NCBI GenBank assembly: GCA_028023455.1
Contig: JAQFVV010012400.1
Coordinates: forward strand, 17,541,490-17,605,489
Length of the DNA stretch: 64,000 bases
Reading direction: 5' to 3'
Origin: Epiperipatus broadwayi
Taxonomy: Eukaryota; Onychophora; Udeonychophora; Euonychophora; Peripatidae
Each line of letters begins with the position of its first letter. Within the stretch, counting starts at the first letter, position 1. Position numbers and translations under genes: made by a program. Under the pieces are notes generated by a model, which was given only the letters and a program-made list of their open reading frames with translations, was not told the DNA's origin and ran no database searches. Below are positions 1 to 13,038 of this stretch, piece by piece.

Positions 1-1134
1 GTGTGGTGTTTTTTTTTTTTTTTTTTTCTTTTTTCTATCTTTTAAATTTGCCCCCCCCCCAATGACATGTAATTCTTATTATTCAAAAAGTGAATTCCTA
101 TTCATATGCAGGAAGCCTAAAAGGCCATTAACAAAAGGACAGTTGAAGTACAGTGGAATTTCAAGCCACTTAACTTGCTCTAAGTAAGAATGGAGAGTTA
201 AGGAGTAAAGGTTATTGAAACAGAAAAAGCACAGGGAAGAATAAAATGGTGTGGAAAGAGGGAAATTTTTTTAAAAAAACATTGTTAGCTTAATTTATGA
301 ATAATAAGATATAAGAACAATTAGCAGGTTTTTAAATTCACTGTTAATAACTAAAAAAAAATTTCAAAAAAATTCAGTTAATAACTCATTTTTGAATTGC
401 TCCCTCTCTCCACTAAAAACCAAATTGCCTTGTGGGACATGTGCTCACATTGGGAACCACTGATCTAGATATATAATGATACAATAATGAATCCATATTT
501 CATTTAGATCATAGAGGAACTCATGAATTAAACAATCTTCTGGCAGATATTTTTAAATCTCTGTAATGGTGTTTTCACTATAGCAGCCACTTGTAAACAA
601 GGATAGCCTTTCAGCACCAAGAAAAAAAGAAAGAAAAACATTACTCTAGAAATGAGTTTTACATGTATACAAATCAATCTGGAAAACTCAAATATAATTA
701 CATATAAAAGATTCTAGTCCATAGTTCTATTTATTTGATATTTTGAGATGCTGTTTTTTAATTTCATTACCAGAAAACTTTACTTTAAAGCACTAAACAT
801 CACATGATGGCTTGCACTGAGTGGCACTACTGTACGGAGACTTTTGCCTGTTTAAAACTTTACTTTCTTAGATATTCATCTCAACATTACATGTCTTTAG
901 AATGCCTTTGAGATAATTCTGATAATGTAAACACTTTTCAATGTATCCTATGCTCTGTCATGTCTTACAATATTGTACCCCTCTAGAAGGTCTCTGAGAT
1001 TTTTCTTATAATGCAAACAGGATCTACATTTCCCACAAAACCATACTCAAGTTCATTATAAAATACCCTTTTAGAAATCCTCCTTGTTTCTTTGCTTTAC
1101 ATGTTCAACAAAAATTTGATTTTACAAGGGTAGA
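1..1134. other. AT-rich stretch without recognised gene
   Basis: The window opens with a T tract and a short C run (about positions 8-60). The rest is AT-rich with stop codons in all frames. I see no splice-flanked coding block and no recognisable transposon protein here. It may hold an earlier intron of the gene that continues at 4478, but no upstream exon can be supported. Confidence 0.4.
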
Positions 1135-1142
1135 CTCTATAG

Positions 1143-1636
1143 TAGGGGTGGGAAAATAGCGACCCAATGGCCACATGCAGCCCACTAAAAGTTTTTATAT
1201 GGCCCACCAAGACAATCAGAAAAATTCACCTTAAACTGAGATTTCCTTCCCGTGTGTAACTGAAGATTCAATTCGTATTTTCCACTAGGATGGTCACATT
1301 AATACACATGTGCAGTGAAGAAATGATTTTCAGTGCTTTTCCAGTTGATCTGGTTAATTTCAATATTGTCTTGGCATTAGCAAATATATACATTTCCAAC
1401 TCTAGTGCAAACCATGAACCCTCTGAAAAAATGTAAAATCAGTGATGAATGTCGTGTGTTTAATGAAGAATGGACAAACAAATATTTCTTTGGTAATACA
1501 GGGAATAAAGCAGTGTGTTTATTGGTTCATAAAAAAAAGTGTGGCACTCCACTAACCTTTGCTTCCACAAAGTGGCCCCCAGTGCAGCCCTCCTTCAAGC
1601 TCTACAGCCCTGAGCCAAAATAATAGCCCATCCCTG
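1143..1636 (+). mobile_element. hAT-type DNA transposon, internally deleted, with BED-finger remnant
   Basis: The 494-bp element is bounded by an 8-bp direct repeat CTCTATAG (1135-1142 and 1637-1644), the target-duplication length typical of hAT. Its ends are short imperfect inverted repeats (TAGGGGTGGG at the left; the complement of the right end reads CAGGGATGGG). Inside, 1405-1623 is an open frame containing ECRVFNEEWTNKYFF followed by GNKAVCLLVHK. That resembles the N-terminal BED zinc finger of Charlie-like hAT transposases (the GTF2IRD2/ZBED type). The second half of the finger and the whole catalytic domain are absent, so this is a non-autonomous deletion derivative. Boundaries are seen directly; the family assignment is from memory of the protein motif. 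Confidence 0.8.
1405..1623 (+). pseudogene. hAT transposase N-terminal fragment (partial BED zinc finger)
   Basis: A 72-codon open frame lies inside the hAT element. Residues from about 8 on (KKCKISDECRVFNEEWTNKY) and then GNKAVCLLVHK match the start of hAT transposases of the kind captured in vertebrate GTF2IRD2. Only the first cysteine region of the BED finger is present; the paired His/Cys ligands and the RNase-H-like DDE domain are missing. Past the finger fragment the sequence (GTPLTFASTKWPPV) looks like the element's terminal region read by chance. It is unlikely to be a functional protein. Confidence 0.6.
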
Positions 1637-1644
1637 CTCTATAG

Positions 1645-3800
1645 TATCACATCCAGCAAATTGAAGAACATATCGATTGGTTTTATATTTCCATTCTATT
1701 TTAAAATTTTTTAAAAAGTATTCTTAGATGTGATTTTTCTAATGCCTTTATACAGTGTTGATAGAATGTCCATGTCTCACTTCCATACAATAAATAAAAC
1801 AAATATTAAGTGCCTATATAGCCAACTTAGTTGCAGTAGTTATTTCCTCTGTGATGACATTTCTCTATATTTTAATTTGTTAAAAACAGCATCAACATAC
1901 TGGAATTGGTGTTGTATCTCAGTTTCTAAGTCCACATTTTTATTTATAAAACTACCAAGGATTTAAATCAGATTATTTTCTCAGTTGATAATCATCCAAG
2001 CTAAAGGTTGCTAAAGATTTTTTTTACATTACTGGCTGAGTTTTTGAACATTAATTATTAAATCAAAATCTTTATGTAACGCCTCCAAAACAATGTAAAT
2101 TGCCTTTTGAACCAGAAAATGTGACACAATCATCTTCATAATGTAAATACAGAATTTAAAAAGATGAAGTTCTCATTTTTACTTATAAATGATTCAAATT
2201 AAAAATTACACAATCAAACTTATTTCACATTTTGATATCAGTTTTATTAAGCTGCCTACAAACAGTTCCAAAAACCATTGTCAAAAAGTTACAAACAATG
2301 TTGGAATAAATACATAACTTCGTTTAATGCCAGTTTCAATTTTTTACTTGTAATAGTAAGACTTTTTCTCATTTTATTATGTAGAAGCTGTATAATATGA
2401 ATAAGTTTTGGTGGACAACTAACTATTTTCAAGCAATGTCACAGATCTTTTTGATTAACTGAGTCAAATACTTTGACTGAAGCAATATATAAATTACTTT
2501 TTGTTCCCAACATTTTTTTTTTCATTAGCCTGGCAACAAAAACATATTTACTGTGCTTCTCGATTCTTTAAAACTATCATGAGTCTCTGACAACTGTTAA
2601 TCTAAAACTGGAATTAACATAATTCATAAAAAACTTGTGCTGCAATGGACAACATAATATTCCATGATACTGCAATCTCATCCATTTTTCCCTTTGTTTC
2701 TAAAAATTAGAGCAATAGAAGCAATCTTAAGATCAGGTGACATATATTCCTTAAAAAAATTCAATATTATTGAAGCTAATATATTACCACCATATTTTAC
2801 AACTTCTCCAAGTATTCCCTTGAAAACTGTAGCCTTTCTATTTTTAAAATTGACTTCACTAAGCTAGATATATTTGTGTGAATTTAAATTAGTAGATAAA
2901 ATGGATATATCATTAAAAGTTGTCATCCTAATATTCAAAAGATGATTAAATAATACTTCCACTTTTTCAAAATATCATTATTATCATATAAGAGAATGCC
3001 ATCATTGAATTTAATAGAATTATGATATTATTTTTCAAGACTATATGTTGCATTTAATGCATCAAAAAAAAAAAAAAAAGATTTAGAGTGAGTATAATCA
3101 GCTAGTGTTTGTATTTTTTTTATTTTGAAACTTTAATCCATTAAACATTTTTAAGCCTTCTTGTTGACCAATGAGCTTCAGCTTTCAAATCTTTATATTT
3201 GTTGTGAATTTCCACATTTAATTTATTATTCTGCTGAACAGAAAATGCCATATGTTTATTTTTATTCAAATTACTACTTTACTCTTATCCATAACACATT
3301 CCTTAAGAGAATTCCATGCTTCAGCAATATAACACTACTGAAGATACAAATAGAAGTTTTAGTGCTTAATAGCTGTTGCAACTTAGTAAGTATAGGGAGA
3401 TTTTTCTAAAGAAAGAACATTAATTTTCTTGTAAATATGACTGCAATAAGATCTACTTTTATTGAAACTATCATTTTAATCTGTACTAATTTATGATCTG
3501 TCCAATAATCTGTGCTTGTAGTTGCATGTGGTTTTGTATTCTGACTTCTAATTTTAATGTACTCTTCTAAATGTCATTGTTTGAATATAAATGCATTAAT
3601 GTTCATTTATAATGGATTTTCTGCCTAAACAAAGTATTTGTGACAGTCTATCCATGTGTTGGGCAAAAATTCAATAATAACAAATCATTTAAATTTATAG
3701 TGTCAACACCATTATTTACATTAACTTTTGTTCAAAGAATTATATTTGTATAAACACATGCAGAAAATGTCTTCAAAAAAAAAAGTTGATCCTTTAATGA
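1645..3800 (-). mobile_element. Fossil endonuclease-RT LINE (RTE-like), minus strand
   Basis: No long frame survives, but the minus-strand translation, with frame changes, shows in the expected order pieces of an AP-endonuclease/reverse-transcriptase protein. Near 3640-3590 it reads TNTLFRQKIHYK, near 3530-3490 TDYWTDHKLVQIKM (endonuclease C-terminal WTDHRLV motif), near 2490-2400 VFDSVNQ then CPPKLIHIIQLLH (RT motif A and following), and near 1795-1700 LLYGSETWTFYQ (post-RT region). This order is that of the widespread craniofacial-protein-like RTE/EN-RT elements. The element is heavily mutated and inactive. Its 3' end lies at about 1645, immediately next to the hAT target duplication. The 5' limit is uncertain. 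Confidence 0.75.
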
Positions 3801-4477
3801 TATTGCTGTTAAATGCTATTCAGCAAGGAATAATAATGTTAAAATACAGGGATTAATAAAATGAGCACAGTTTATGCAAAGCAAGTTTTATATAATTATT
3901 TAGTATTGTTAAATACTGAATATATTATTAGAACTTTATAACAAAATTGTGACTTTGAAGACAGAATAATTTAGAACAATCCTAAAACAGTTTTCATTAA
4001 AATGGCTTAGTAGGATGTGCATGTGAGAATGAACCAGGGTTAAAGAAATAATTGAGTAATAGGAATAAAAAGTAGATGAACTTTTTGGGATATATAAGAA
4101 GTTTGGAGAAATTTCTAATTTCATTTAAGGAGAATCCATTTTATATCATATCTATATTATAATTTTTTTTTAATATCTAGTTATTCTCATTAAGAAATCC
4201 TACTAATATTTGAATTATTGTTGCTGATTCACTTGCCATAGTTATTTAGCACTGTAATTTAAGCTTAAATATTGAGATTTTTTAGTTGTTTTGAGAATTA
4301 GAAATAATATAGAAAGGTTTTACGCCAGCAAATTTTCCTATCACTGAGTTATCTTCTCAGCATGTTGTAGATAATTATATAAGATATTATATCTCATTGA
4401 TAATTTGTCCAAACTCATCAAATTATATCTTTAAAAATGCCATGTTGTATTTTAATTAAATGATATCTTTATTCTAG

Positions 4478-4524
4478 ATGCCATGGTTCCTGGTCAGGAG
4501 AACAATGTAGCATTGATGGGCAAG
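4478..4524 (+). CDS. Exon: C-terminal end of an EGF-like domain
   Basis: This 47-bp exon lies between an acceptor ending TTCTAG and a donor GTAAAT. The first base completes a codon from the upstream exon. The next 15 codons read CHGSWSGEQCSIDGQ, and the final G begins a valine codon finished in the next exon. CxGxWxGxxC is the classic end of an EGF-like module, including its last two cysteines. The preceding four cysteines must be encoded upstream. Support for this short exon comes from the signature, good splice sites and phase agreement with the transmembrane exon at 11967. Confidence 0.75.
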
Positions 4525-4704
4525 GTAAATTTTAGATAAAACTAATTATAAAATAAATAATTGGTGGGTTCAGAAATAAAGGTTTTAAGGATGATTCTTA
4601 GTTGAGTAATGTAATATATTTGGTAGTAAATCAATCATCATGCATGCATCATATACTCATTCTTGAGCAAAGATTTCAAAGAATAAGTGAATTTATTTAT
4701 ACTT

Positions 4705-5215
4705 ATCATGCAATATTCAGGGCTTGAGTCTATTATATGAAATATATTAATAAATATTTATTTTTTATACAGCACAGTATTTATTATAACATATTCAGAA
4801 CTCTGAATTATGTTAATTGCAGATGGTTAAGAATGAGATAAATTCTTTCTCATCCTGTAATATTTGAGTTACAATAAATACTGTGTTATATAAAGAATAA
4901 ATATTTATCAATATATTTAGATTCTAAATTATTATATGTTAATTGCAAGTGGTTAAAAATGATATTTGTACAATTTAAACTCGTTTAAAAAATCAGGCAT
5001 ATAATAAACTCAAGCTCTGAATAATATATTGCAAGCAAAGGTTGGCTTATATATGGATAATCTTGAAGAACAAGTGAATTCTTTTGGTCTTTCAAATTTT
5101 TGCTTGCGAATGTAAATTTATATTAAAAAAGAGCATGTGTGGAGATTGTTTACTTCCGAATATATTACAATAAATACTGTGCTGTATAAAAAATAAATAT
5201 TGATCAATATATTGA
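4705..5215. repeat. Composite inverted/direct repeat cluster in intron 1
   Basis: Segment 4711-4738 (CAATATTCAGGGCTTGAGTC and on) returns in inverse orientation at about 4999-5031. The segment around 4743-4793, containing TATACAGCACAGTATTTATT, returns inverted at 5159-5212 and once more, diverged, at 4870-4917. The arms interleave rather than nest, so this looks like two overlapping foldback or MITE copies rather than one hairpin. No protein is encoded. Confidence 0.6.
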
Positions 5216-5482
5216 ATAAAGGAAGTAAAATAAAACTTACTTCAGATTAACCAAACAATGAAAAATGCTCGGTCTGCCATTAGAATGTTGAATATCACAT
5301 GATCTATCGATCAGTTATCTAATAAAACAGTTAATACATTACTTAACGGTAGAAGTAAAAAATAATATTTTTTATTACATATACATTTTTTTCAAGTTGT
5401 TATAAATTCTTCTGTTGAATACTAAATATAAACCATACACTCATTTATTATGTGAAATTTATTCTATGTATGCATATGTGCG

Positions 5483-5830
5483 TTTAATAAATTTATAATT
5501 ACCACTTTAAATTACTGTAATAGATTTCTAACTATAAAATCTTTCCATTGACTCATTGTAAATCGAAAGATTTCATGAGTATTAATGTGTAATAAGAAAT
5601 GTGGACTTAATCAGTGAAGTATTGAATAGCTTCACGCTAGCAGATCTAACCGCTTCAGCTTCACCTATTTAAATAGAAAGTAGGTTGAAGTAAAGAAGGG
5701 TTCCCCTCTTTTCTTCCATAAGGTAAGCTTGTGGTTAAACACCTCTAGAGGTCCCTACTATCGCATTTTACACGCATATTCTCGAGGTTATAGCCTCAGT
5801 AAATATTAATAATCACTTATCTATAAATAC
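5483..5830. repeat. Fragments related to the foldback element at 37164-37383
   Basis: 5483-5510 (GCGTTTAATAAATTTATAAT) matches the tail of the 37-kb foldback element at about 37356-37380. Around 5725-5790, GGTAAGCTTGTGGTTAAA followed by AGAGGTCCCTA matches one arm of that element with several substitutions. This suggests a dispersed family. The boundaries here are not clear, and stem-forming GAAGC/GCTTC pairs around 5620-5670 add local structure. Confidence 0.45.
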
Positions 5831-6229
5831 CCGAGGGATTATTAATAATGCCCTCTATCATTTGATGCAGTGATTGAGCAGCAGTCTCTGTCATCAAATT
5901 CAATGGATAACAGCCCAGCTCTATCACTTCCAAATTTTTTATGATCTCCCAAGCACCATTTGGTTATTTATTTTACGATTAATCAGTATTATATCTTAAA
6001 AATTACTACATTTTGTATAACAAGTGATATCAACTCTAATTTCAATGAAATCCAGAAATATCAATGGTGCATTTACAAAAACATTGATAAACTCCATCTA
6101 TACCAAGTATAATCATTATTATTCCATTGTACTATATTAAAGTCATTTCAACAAAAATTTTATTAACAATAAATAGTGATTACATACTAATAAAGGATAG
6201 ATAAATGAATAAATTGTACAATAATATGA

Positions 6230-9200
6230 TTGTATAATGTTCTATTTGTCATCTGGCTAGATTTTTGTTATACTCTTATGTGGTTAGGTATAGTGATGAG
6301 ATTCTAAGAACTTGTTTAATGGAATAAGAATTTTTTATATAAACATGAATATTTTCTTTTAGAATTTCCCATTCTATAATGCTGGGTAGGTGGGAGTTGA
6401 TAATCAGGAAAAGGAAAGAGCAGTTAAAGACCAGATGTCATCAAAGACTTTACTGGAGGCCAGGAGCTGGTCACCTTTCTTGATTTTTTTGAGCGTTTGA
6501 TAAAACAATGTTATGATTTGTGGCGGGGGTAATTCCATGAGAGTTTTGTATCTCACTATCCATATGGAATAAAGGACAAAGGTAGAAAGCCTTATTATTG
6601 AAAAAAACCCATTATGAATGGCATTTTCAAGTGAGAAAATCATATCAGGTCTTATGTTGGAATTGATTATAATTATATCTTTCAGTGTTTTAAGTCTTGG
6701 GCACTGGTGTATAATATGGTCTATGATTTCATCTTCATGAGCACACAGACCACATATAGGGTCAATGCTGGTAAAAGCTCTTCGGTGATAAAGGAACCAA
6801 TTCGTGGGAAGTGCATTAAGATTTATTTTAATGATGAAGTCAAGGAATTTGGGTTCCAGACTCCATCTTTTGAAGTGTGAAATGAGTCTTTGGTTGGTTA
6901 CTTTTAGGCTGTTTTTAATGGGTTGTTGATTATAGATGATTATATTGTATGCTTCCCATAAGGTGATTTTTTTGATAAGGTTAAAGGGCATAATTGGGTT
7001 ATAAAGTTGTAGGTGGTCTATTAGGGAGGCTATCCATGAACTGGCAGAGGGTAGAGGATGATCTGTCGGTGTAATTTTTTTAATAATGTTGGAGTATCCA
7101 CAGGAGAGGATCAGATTATGTAGAGTGTTGTGGGTTTTCTGTAAAATGATTGCTTGTATTGAGTGGAATGACAGTCCATTGAACCTGCATGGTCGTTGGA
7201 TGCCTCGCAAGCTAATAGCAACTGTCCTTCCTCTCCAGAGAAGTTTGGTACATAATCGGTTGATTTTATTTTGAAACTGTTTAGACATTTTTACTGAATG
7301 GAAGATAATATGAGATTTTTGGCATTATCATCATGTTGAGGAGGCCAACCTTTCCATATAATGAAAGGTATACTCTAGAGAGTGACGTGGTGATGGCTTC
7401 AGTTGAATGGAGGATTGCATCTTGAATCTCTCTGCCATTGCAGTTGGTGTTTTGAAGATTGGGAAACCTAGGTATCTTTGGGGTTTTGAAAGGAGAGTTA
7501 TTTGTTTATCGACATAATCTTGATGGAAGATTTGTTAAAGTTTATTTGTAGGCCAAGTTTCTTATTTTGTTTAAGATGTTCATGAGATGGGGAAGGTATT
7601 TAATGGAAACAATGTCATCATATATGCAATACAGAAGTTTTTATTGAGAGAGGGAAGGAAAATTCCAGGAGGTTTTTTCATATATAAGAGGGTTGAGTAT
7701 GCTGAAAAGGGATGAGTGGAGACTTGAGGGATTGACTTTATGGCTTGAAGCTTGTGATTTCCATAAGAGAGAAAAATCTCTGTTGTTGAGCAGATTGCTG
7801 ATCATCTGAACAATCCGCGAAAGTCGCATTCCAACAGAATATCCAGAGGATATTTATCTGACGAACAAATGCACAACACCAGCTGACAGCAATAGGTTTT
7901 GATTTACGATGTCCTCTGATGAATTGAATACATTACATTGGACATAGATCGAGGTTGATGATCCCTTTTTGTATTGGTTTGCAAGATATGTAAGGATTTG
8001 AGTTTTGATTTGATCTTTAATGACTGACTCAATATCTTGATACAATGGGGTCATAATTGCGATATTGTTAATGTCATTTAGTGGTTTTGCTTTTTAATAA
8101 AAGGTACAGTGCCATGGTAAAGATCTGTTATGTTTCTGTTGCCAGAGGCTAGGTGATCAATCATTTTTTAATAATTGGAATGAATTGACTGAGGTGTTTG
8201 AGAAGAAATTTGGGATGCCATGAAGGCCAGGATGAACGCCATCAGGAGAGATGTTATCTTCTTTTGATTTGGATTTCGTGATCCATGTTCGCGGGTCACC
8301 AGCATCCAACCAGCTGTTTATAGAGGAGTCCATCTTTTTGCATTAATTGGAAGAATTGTTTGCTGATTGCTGCATCATTGAAAGCAACAATTGGTTCCAT
8401 TAGATTAATGGATAAGGGAGTGATTTGTTTTCTATTGTACCCCAGTGCCCATCTAAGTAGTCTCTCGTCCAGAGTGTTGTTGTAGCTAAGAAACATTTGG
8501 CTCTTCTGATGGATATATATTCTGAAGGGACTTTTGCTTGATTTTGTAGAGATTTTTAAGGAAGATGATTTTTTCGTATTTGTGAAATTTTGCTGTAAAG
8601 TGAAGTTGATATTAATGTTTTAGATCATTTAGAAGGCCAAGGTCCTTTGATTTTCCTATGGTGATTTAATATGGATTGTAGTATTCATGAAGGAAAAGCC
8701 CTCCTCAGAAGGGAAGGATGTTTATTTTCTGAAAAGGATGTATGCCTCAGATACTATCGTAGTATATTTGATTGGGTGATCAGGCATGGTTTTACCAGGT
8801 CACAATAGGTGAGGAGAAATAGGTGTAAGTGAAGATTAGGCCATAGACAGAAGAAAGGCAAGGCTGCATAGTTGAAGAGTGGGGTATAAACCAAATCAAT
8901 CAGGGATTTTTAGTTTTAGTATAGAAAGAGTAGGCTTTGGGAGGAAAGCTCTCACACATTAATCTTATTTATTAGATAAAATCTCTTGTTAAGTGTATGG
9001 TGTTAAAGTCTCCGAGAATAGTAGGGGAGGCCTGTTAGGTTGATGGCTTAGGATGGGATTATTTTTAGATATCGAGAGGTGTCTTTGGCTATATATATAA
9101 CATGATGACAGATAACCCAATATCTATTTTATGTAATAATATTGATCTAGATAAAGAAAACTGTTTGTGGTGTTGACTTGCTAGAAGAATACACTCCACC

Positions 9201-9960
9201 TAAGCAGAATGCCTATGAAAATCTAGTAATCCAGAGTTGAGAGAGAGATAGTATTTTATGATTGTCTTATGTGATATTTAGTTTAATAAAAGTATATGGG
9301 GAAAGAGAGTTTTTAATAGCTAGAACTCTATCAATTGAGTTGATAAATGTTAATCAAAATTTAGAAAGATAGATAATCAAATCCTCAGAAACAAGTCAAT
9401 GTGGGAATCCATGTTAATGAGGTCTGATGTTGTTTGCAATCAGAGTCTTTGATTGAATTTTGGATGATTGGTGTATAGTTGTTGGTTGAGAAAATCATGA
9501 AGTTTCGGGGTCTGATGAAGTAGGTAATCTGTAATTGAAAGGATAATGGTATAATGTTGTAGGATCATGTTTTCCTCTTTTTCTATGATTTGAGGCTTTG
9601 TTCTTGATATATCTGAAATTGTTTGTTAGAGGGTGGAGGTGAGTAATGTATCAGATGGGATATATAGAGCTGATTTATCTGAAAATTGATTTTCTTTTAA
9701 TTTTCTTATTTGTATTTTGGGTATTTGTTGTGTGGTTTTTTGAGGGTTTTGAAGTTTAATATGTTTTTTTCATTTTCTGTTCTTTTGATAAAAGTGTTTT
9801 TTTATTGTTATAGAATTTGTTTTAAATTTTAGACCTGAGTATTTTCGTTTGCTTATGTTGGGAAAATAACTATGCTGACTTTCGGGTTGAGTGTTTGACA
9901 AGTCTTTTCATCTGGATGGTTAATTATTGCAGGAGTTGAAGAATTGAGGACAGTTTGTGG
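6230..9960 (-). mobile_element. Fossil non-LTR retrotransposon with zf-RVT C-terminus (L1/Tx1-like), minus strand
   Basis: The 3' third keeps one 294-codon frame (7288-6404). Upstream on the minus strand, broken frames give SKEDNISPDGVHPGLHG (about 8270-8220), NNIAIMTPLYQDIESVIKDQ (8065-8005, matching the post-DG region of RTs) and LLYCIYDDIVSI (about 7640-7605, in the place of the YxDD motif). Around 8930-8900 SLIDLVYTP resembles the endonuclease region. Many stops and frameshifts show it is dead. Clade is uncertain; the C-terminal zinc-knuckle layout recalls L1/Tx1 or related groups. Outer limits are approximate. Confidence 0.65.
6404..7288 (-). pseudogene. C-terminal part of LINE reverse transcriptase polyprotein with zf-RVT domain
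   Basis: The 294-codon frame starts LCTKLLWRGRTVAISLRGIQ-like and continues with GLSFHSIQA, a segment typical of the thumb and linker after the RT. It then carries a zinc-binding reverse-transcriptase region: LPTNWFLYHRR, then CGLCAHEDEIIDHIIHQC with the C-x2-C ... H-x(3-4)-C ligand spacing. This is known from many LINE ORF2 proteins. The frame is open only here; the RT core upstream is broken. A related copy lies at 22985-23221. It is not a host gene. Confidence 0.7.
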
Positions 9961-11152
9961 ATCACTTTGTTTAGGTTTACTGGACTTAACTGACCCAAAT
10001 GAAAATGTATCAATGGTTTTAGACTATATTAAAGTCTATATCAAAAATTACATGAAAGGCAATAATTTCTGCTAAAATCATAAAAATCAACAAATATCAC
10101 ATAATTTCAGCTATAGCAAATCTATTTCTTATATTTTAGTTTTTAATCTTTTCTGGGAATGTGGGGGATAGGAATTTATTAAGCACTACCACCTGACAGC
10201 TATTAGTTACTAAAACTTACAGTAGGTGGCAGGCTTGAAGTAAAAAAATAGATTTGCTATACAATAAAACATTATTAAAATCAATTAGATATTTGTTTCA
10301 AATAAATTACTGTTAAGAATTATGCTCAAATAAAATTAATATGCAAGTAGCAGTGCATGACATCTAATGGACTATATAGGCCTTAGCTTAGATGATGAAG
10401 TTTGGATGATTGAAATGGATTCTAGAACTATAAGCATAGATTTTTTTTTTAGTGATTCCATCCATGTTTGAAGTCCAAAAGAAGGGGAAAATTGGACAAA
10501 ATAATTTAAGACTTCATATATATATATATATACACACACACACAGTGTTAGATCATTTCCCACTTGCAAAATCAAACTCTTCCCTCTTCCCATACATAAT
10601 AACTTAACTTAATTTTTTCCCCATAATCATGTGGAAAGAATTTGCATAATTTATGAGCTTATTTTCATTTTTTTTGAATTGTGACTTTTAAAGTGACTTA
10701 TTGTTCTCATAAAACCCAATTAAATGTGGCTCAAAGAACATTTACCACTACACAAAAGAATCAAATAATTTCTCACTTGTTCCAAATTGACGGATTGGAT
10801 GATGAGTTATAAATGTTTTAGTGCAAATGGACATCTAGATGGATGACCAAAGTGTTTTATATAGGTTACAAACAGGTAAAAAAAAAATTAAATTACAATT
10901 TTTTTTTACCATGATCAATCAATAACAAGTAAAGAATATAGAAATCAAATTAAATTACAGCTATGTATTTATTATATAGATATTTATTAGAATTACATTT
11001 TCAATATTTGCTTGTGAACAAATATCATTTTTGATCAATATTATTGCTAAACTGTCTAATCTTGATTGTAACGTATTTGTTCAAAAGTATGTTTTAATTA
11101 ATTTTAAGTTTTGAAAATGACTATTCACAAAGAACGCTTATTGGCATGCTTA

Positions 11153-11635
<483 letters not shown>

Positions 11636-11966
11636 ATTGAAATGGTTGAGATGAAAGTAACCACGACTCTTAGTAAGTTATGTGGGAACTAATAATCAAA
11701 GATTAATAAATTGGAAATTGCAGTCATCGTAATTATGTATACATTTTAAAGCTAGAAGAATGCCTAAGAATTCTATTGTTTTAAATTGATAGAAAAGTAA
11801 ACGTAGAATTTCTAGAAGTTTTATAAATTTTATATCTGTCAAATTTGAGCCTAAATGTTTCTGAAGTAGCATTTTTTTTTTTTTTTTACTATTTAGTTAA
11901 TAGTTTTTTTTGTGTATGTAGGTTGCCATTGTCATCATATCATATTAATCTTTTTTTTTTTTTCAG

Positions 11967-12045
11967 TACTAGGTGTTGCTATAGGTTCTTCTGTAGTTGC
12001 TCTTTTGATCATTATTGTAACACTGATATTTTTAATAAGATGGAG
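11967..12045 (+). CDS. Exon: single transmembrane helix
   Basis: The 79-bp exon follows a long polypyrimidine tract ending in CAG and is followed by GTAAGT. With the split valine codon it reads VLGVAIGSSVV, then ALLIIIVTLIFLIRW, and the first two bases of a serine codon. About 23 uninterrupted hydrophobic residues followed by RW-(S)-RR mark a membrane span with positive charges on the following side. That makes the upstream EGF part extracellular and the downstream exons cytosolic. Confidence 0.85.
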
Positions 12046-13038
12046 GTAAGTTTTTGAAATATATAAATAAAATAGCACTTAAATTGTTAGCTCAGTATAA
12101 GAACAATTAGTTCATGATCTGAACATTCTTTAATTGATTTATCTGAAGAAAATTTAAAAAAAAAATAATCAGTTTTTTCATTATTTATTTAACAAAGCTG
12201 CACTATTAAATGAGGAATTTTGTTATTTATGATTAAAAAATATACAATTCAAAAATATAATTTGACTGTAGATGGAGAGAAAAAGACAAAACAACCTTTT
12301 AAAAAGCCATTACCGAATAAATAATTTTCTATCACCTCTTTGTACAATGAAAAACAAAACTTTATTAAATTAGTTTTGTCAACTGGCAGGTAATAGGCTT
12401 TTAAGCAGTGATACTCCCTTATTTTATCCTCTAGCTAAAAATAGAGGTAGTCATTTATCGATCAGTATAAAATAGTTAGCTGGATTGATTATAAACTAGC
12501 TTTCTAGAAAAATAATCTTAAACCTGATTTAGACCTGAAAAACTTTTTGTTTAATCCAGATTCGATTTCAATTCATAAACATGGCTAGCAGTTTAATTTG
12601 ATGATAATAATTTATAAAGGAGTCCCTGGCTATTATTAAATTGATAGCAAAAGTTGCAGATTATTCGGAGACATTAATGACTATCAGTGTTTAATGAAAA
12701 ACAAAACAAAAAAAACAACAATTATTACTGTATACTGAAATTTATAAAAAAACATGTTTAAAAAAATGATTTAAAGAAAAATATTTAACAAATTTTGAAA
12801 TAAAACTGTGCAGCTAAATATTTTTTGTTGTTATTGAAATTAGCTTTACTAGATTTAAATATATATATATATCCATACACATATGCACTATTTTATATAT
12901 GTATTTTAACATTGTAAATTTTGCATTATATGCAAAATCTATTAAATGCAATTATATTTAAATGTAATTAACATTTAATTTCTGTCTTTTTGGAAATTAA
13001 AAAAAAAAATCTAAAATCTGATCATGCTTATTTTACAG

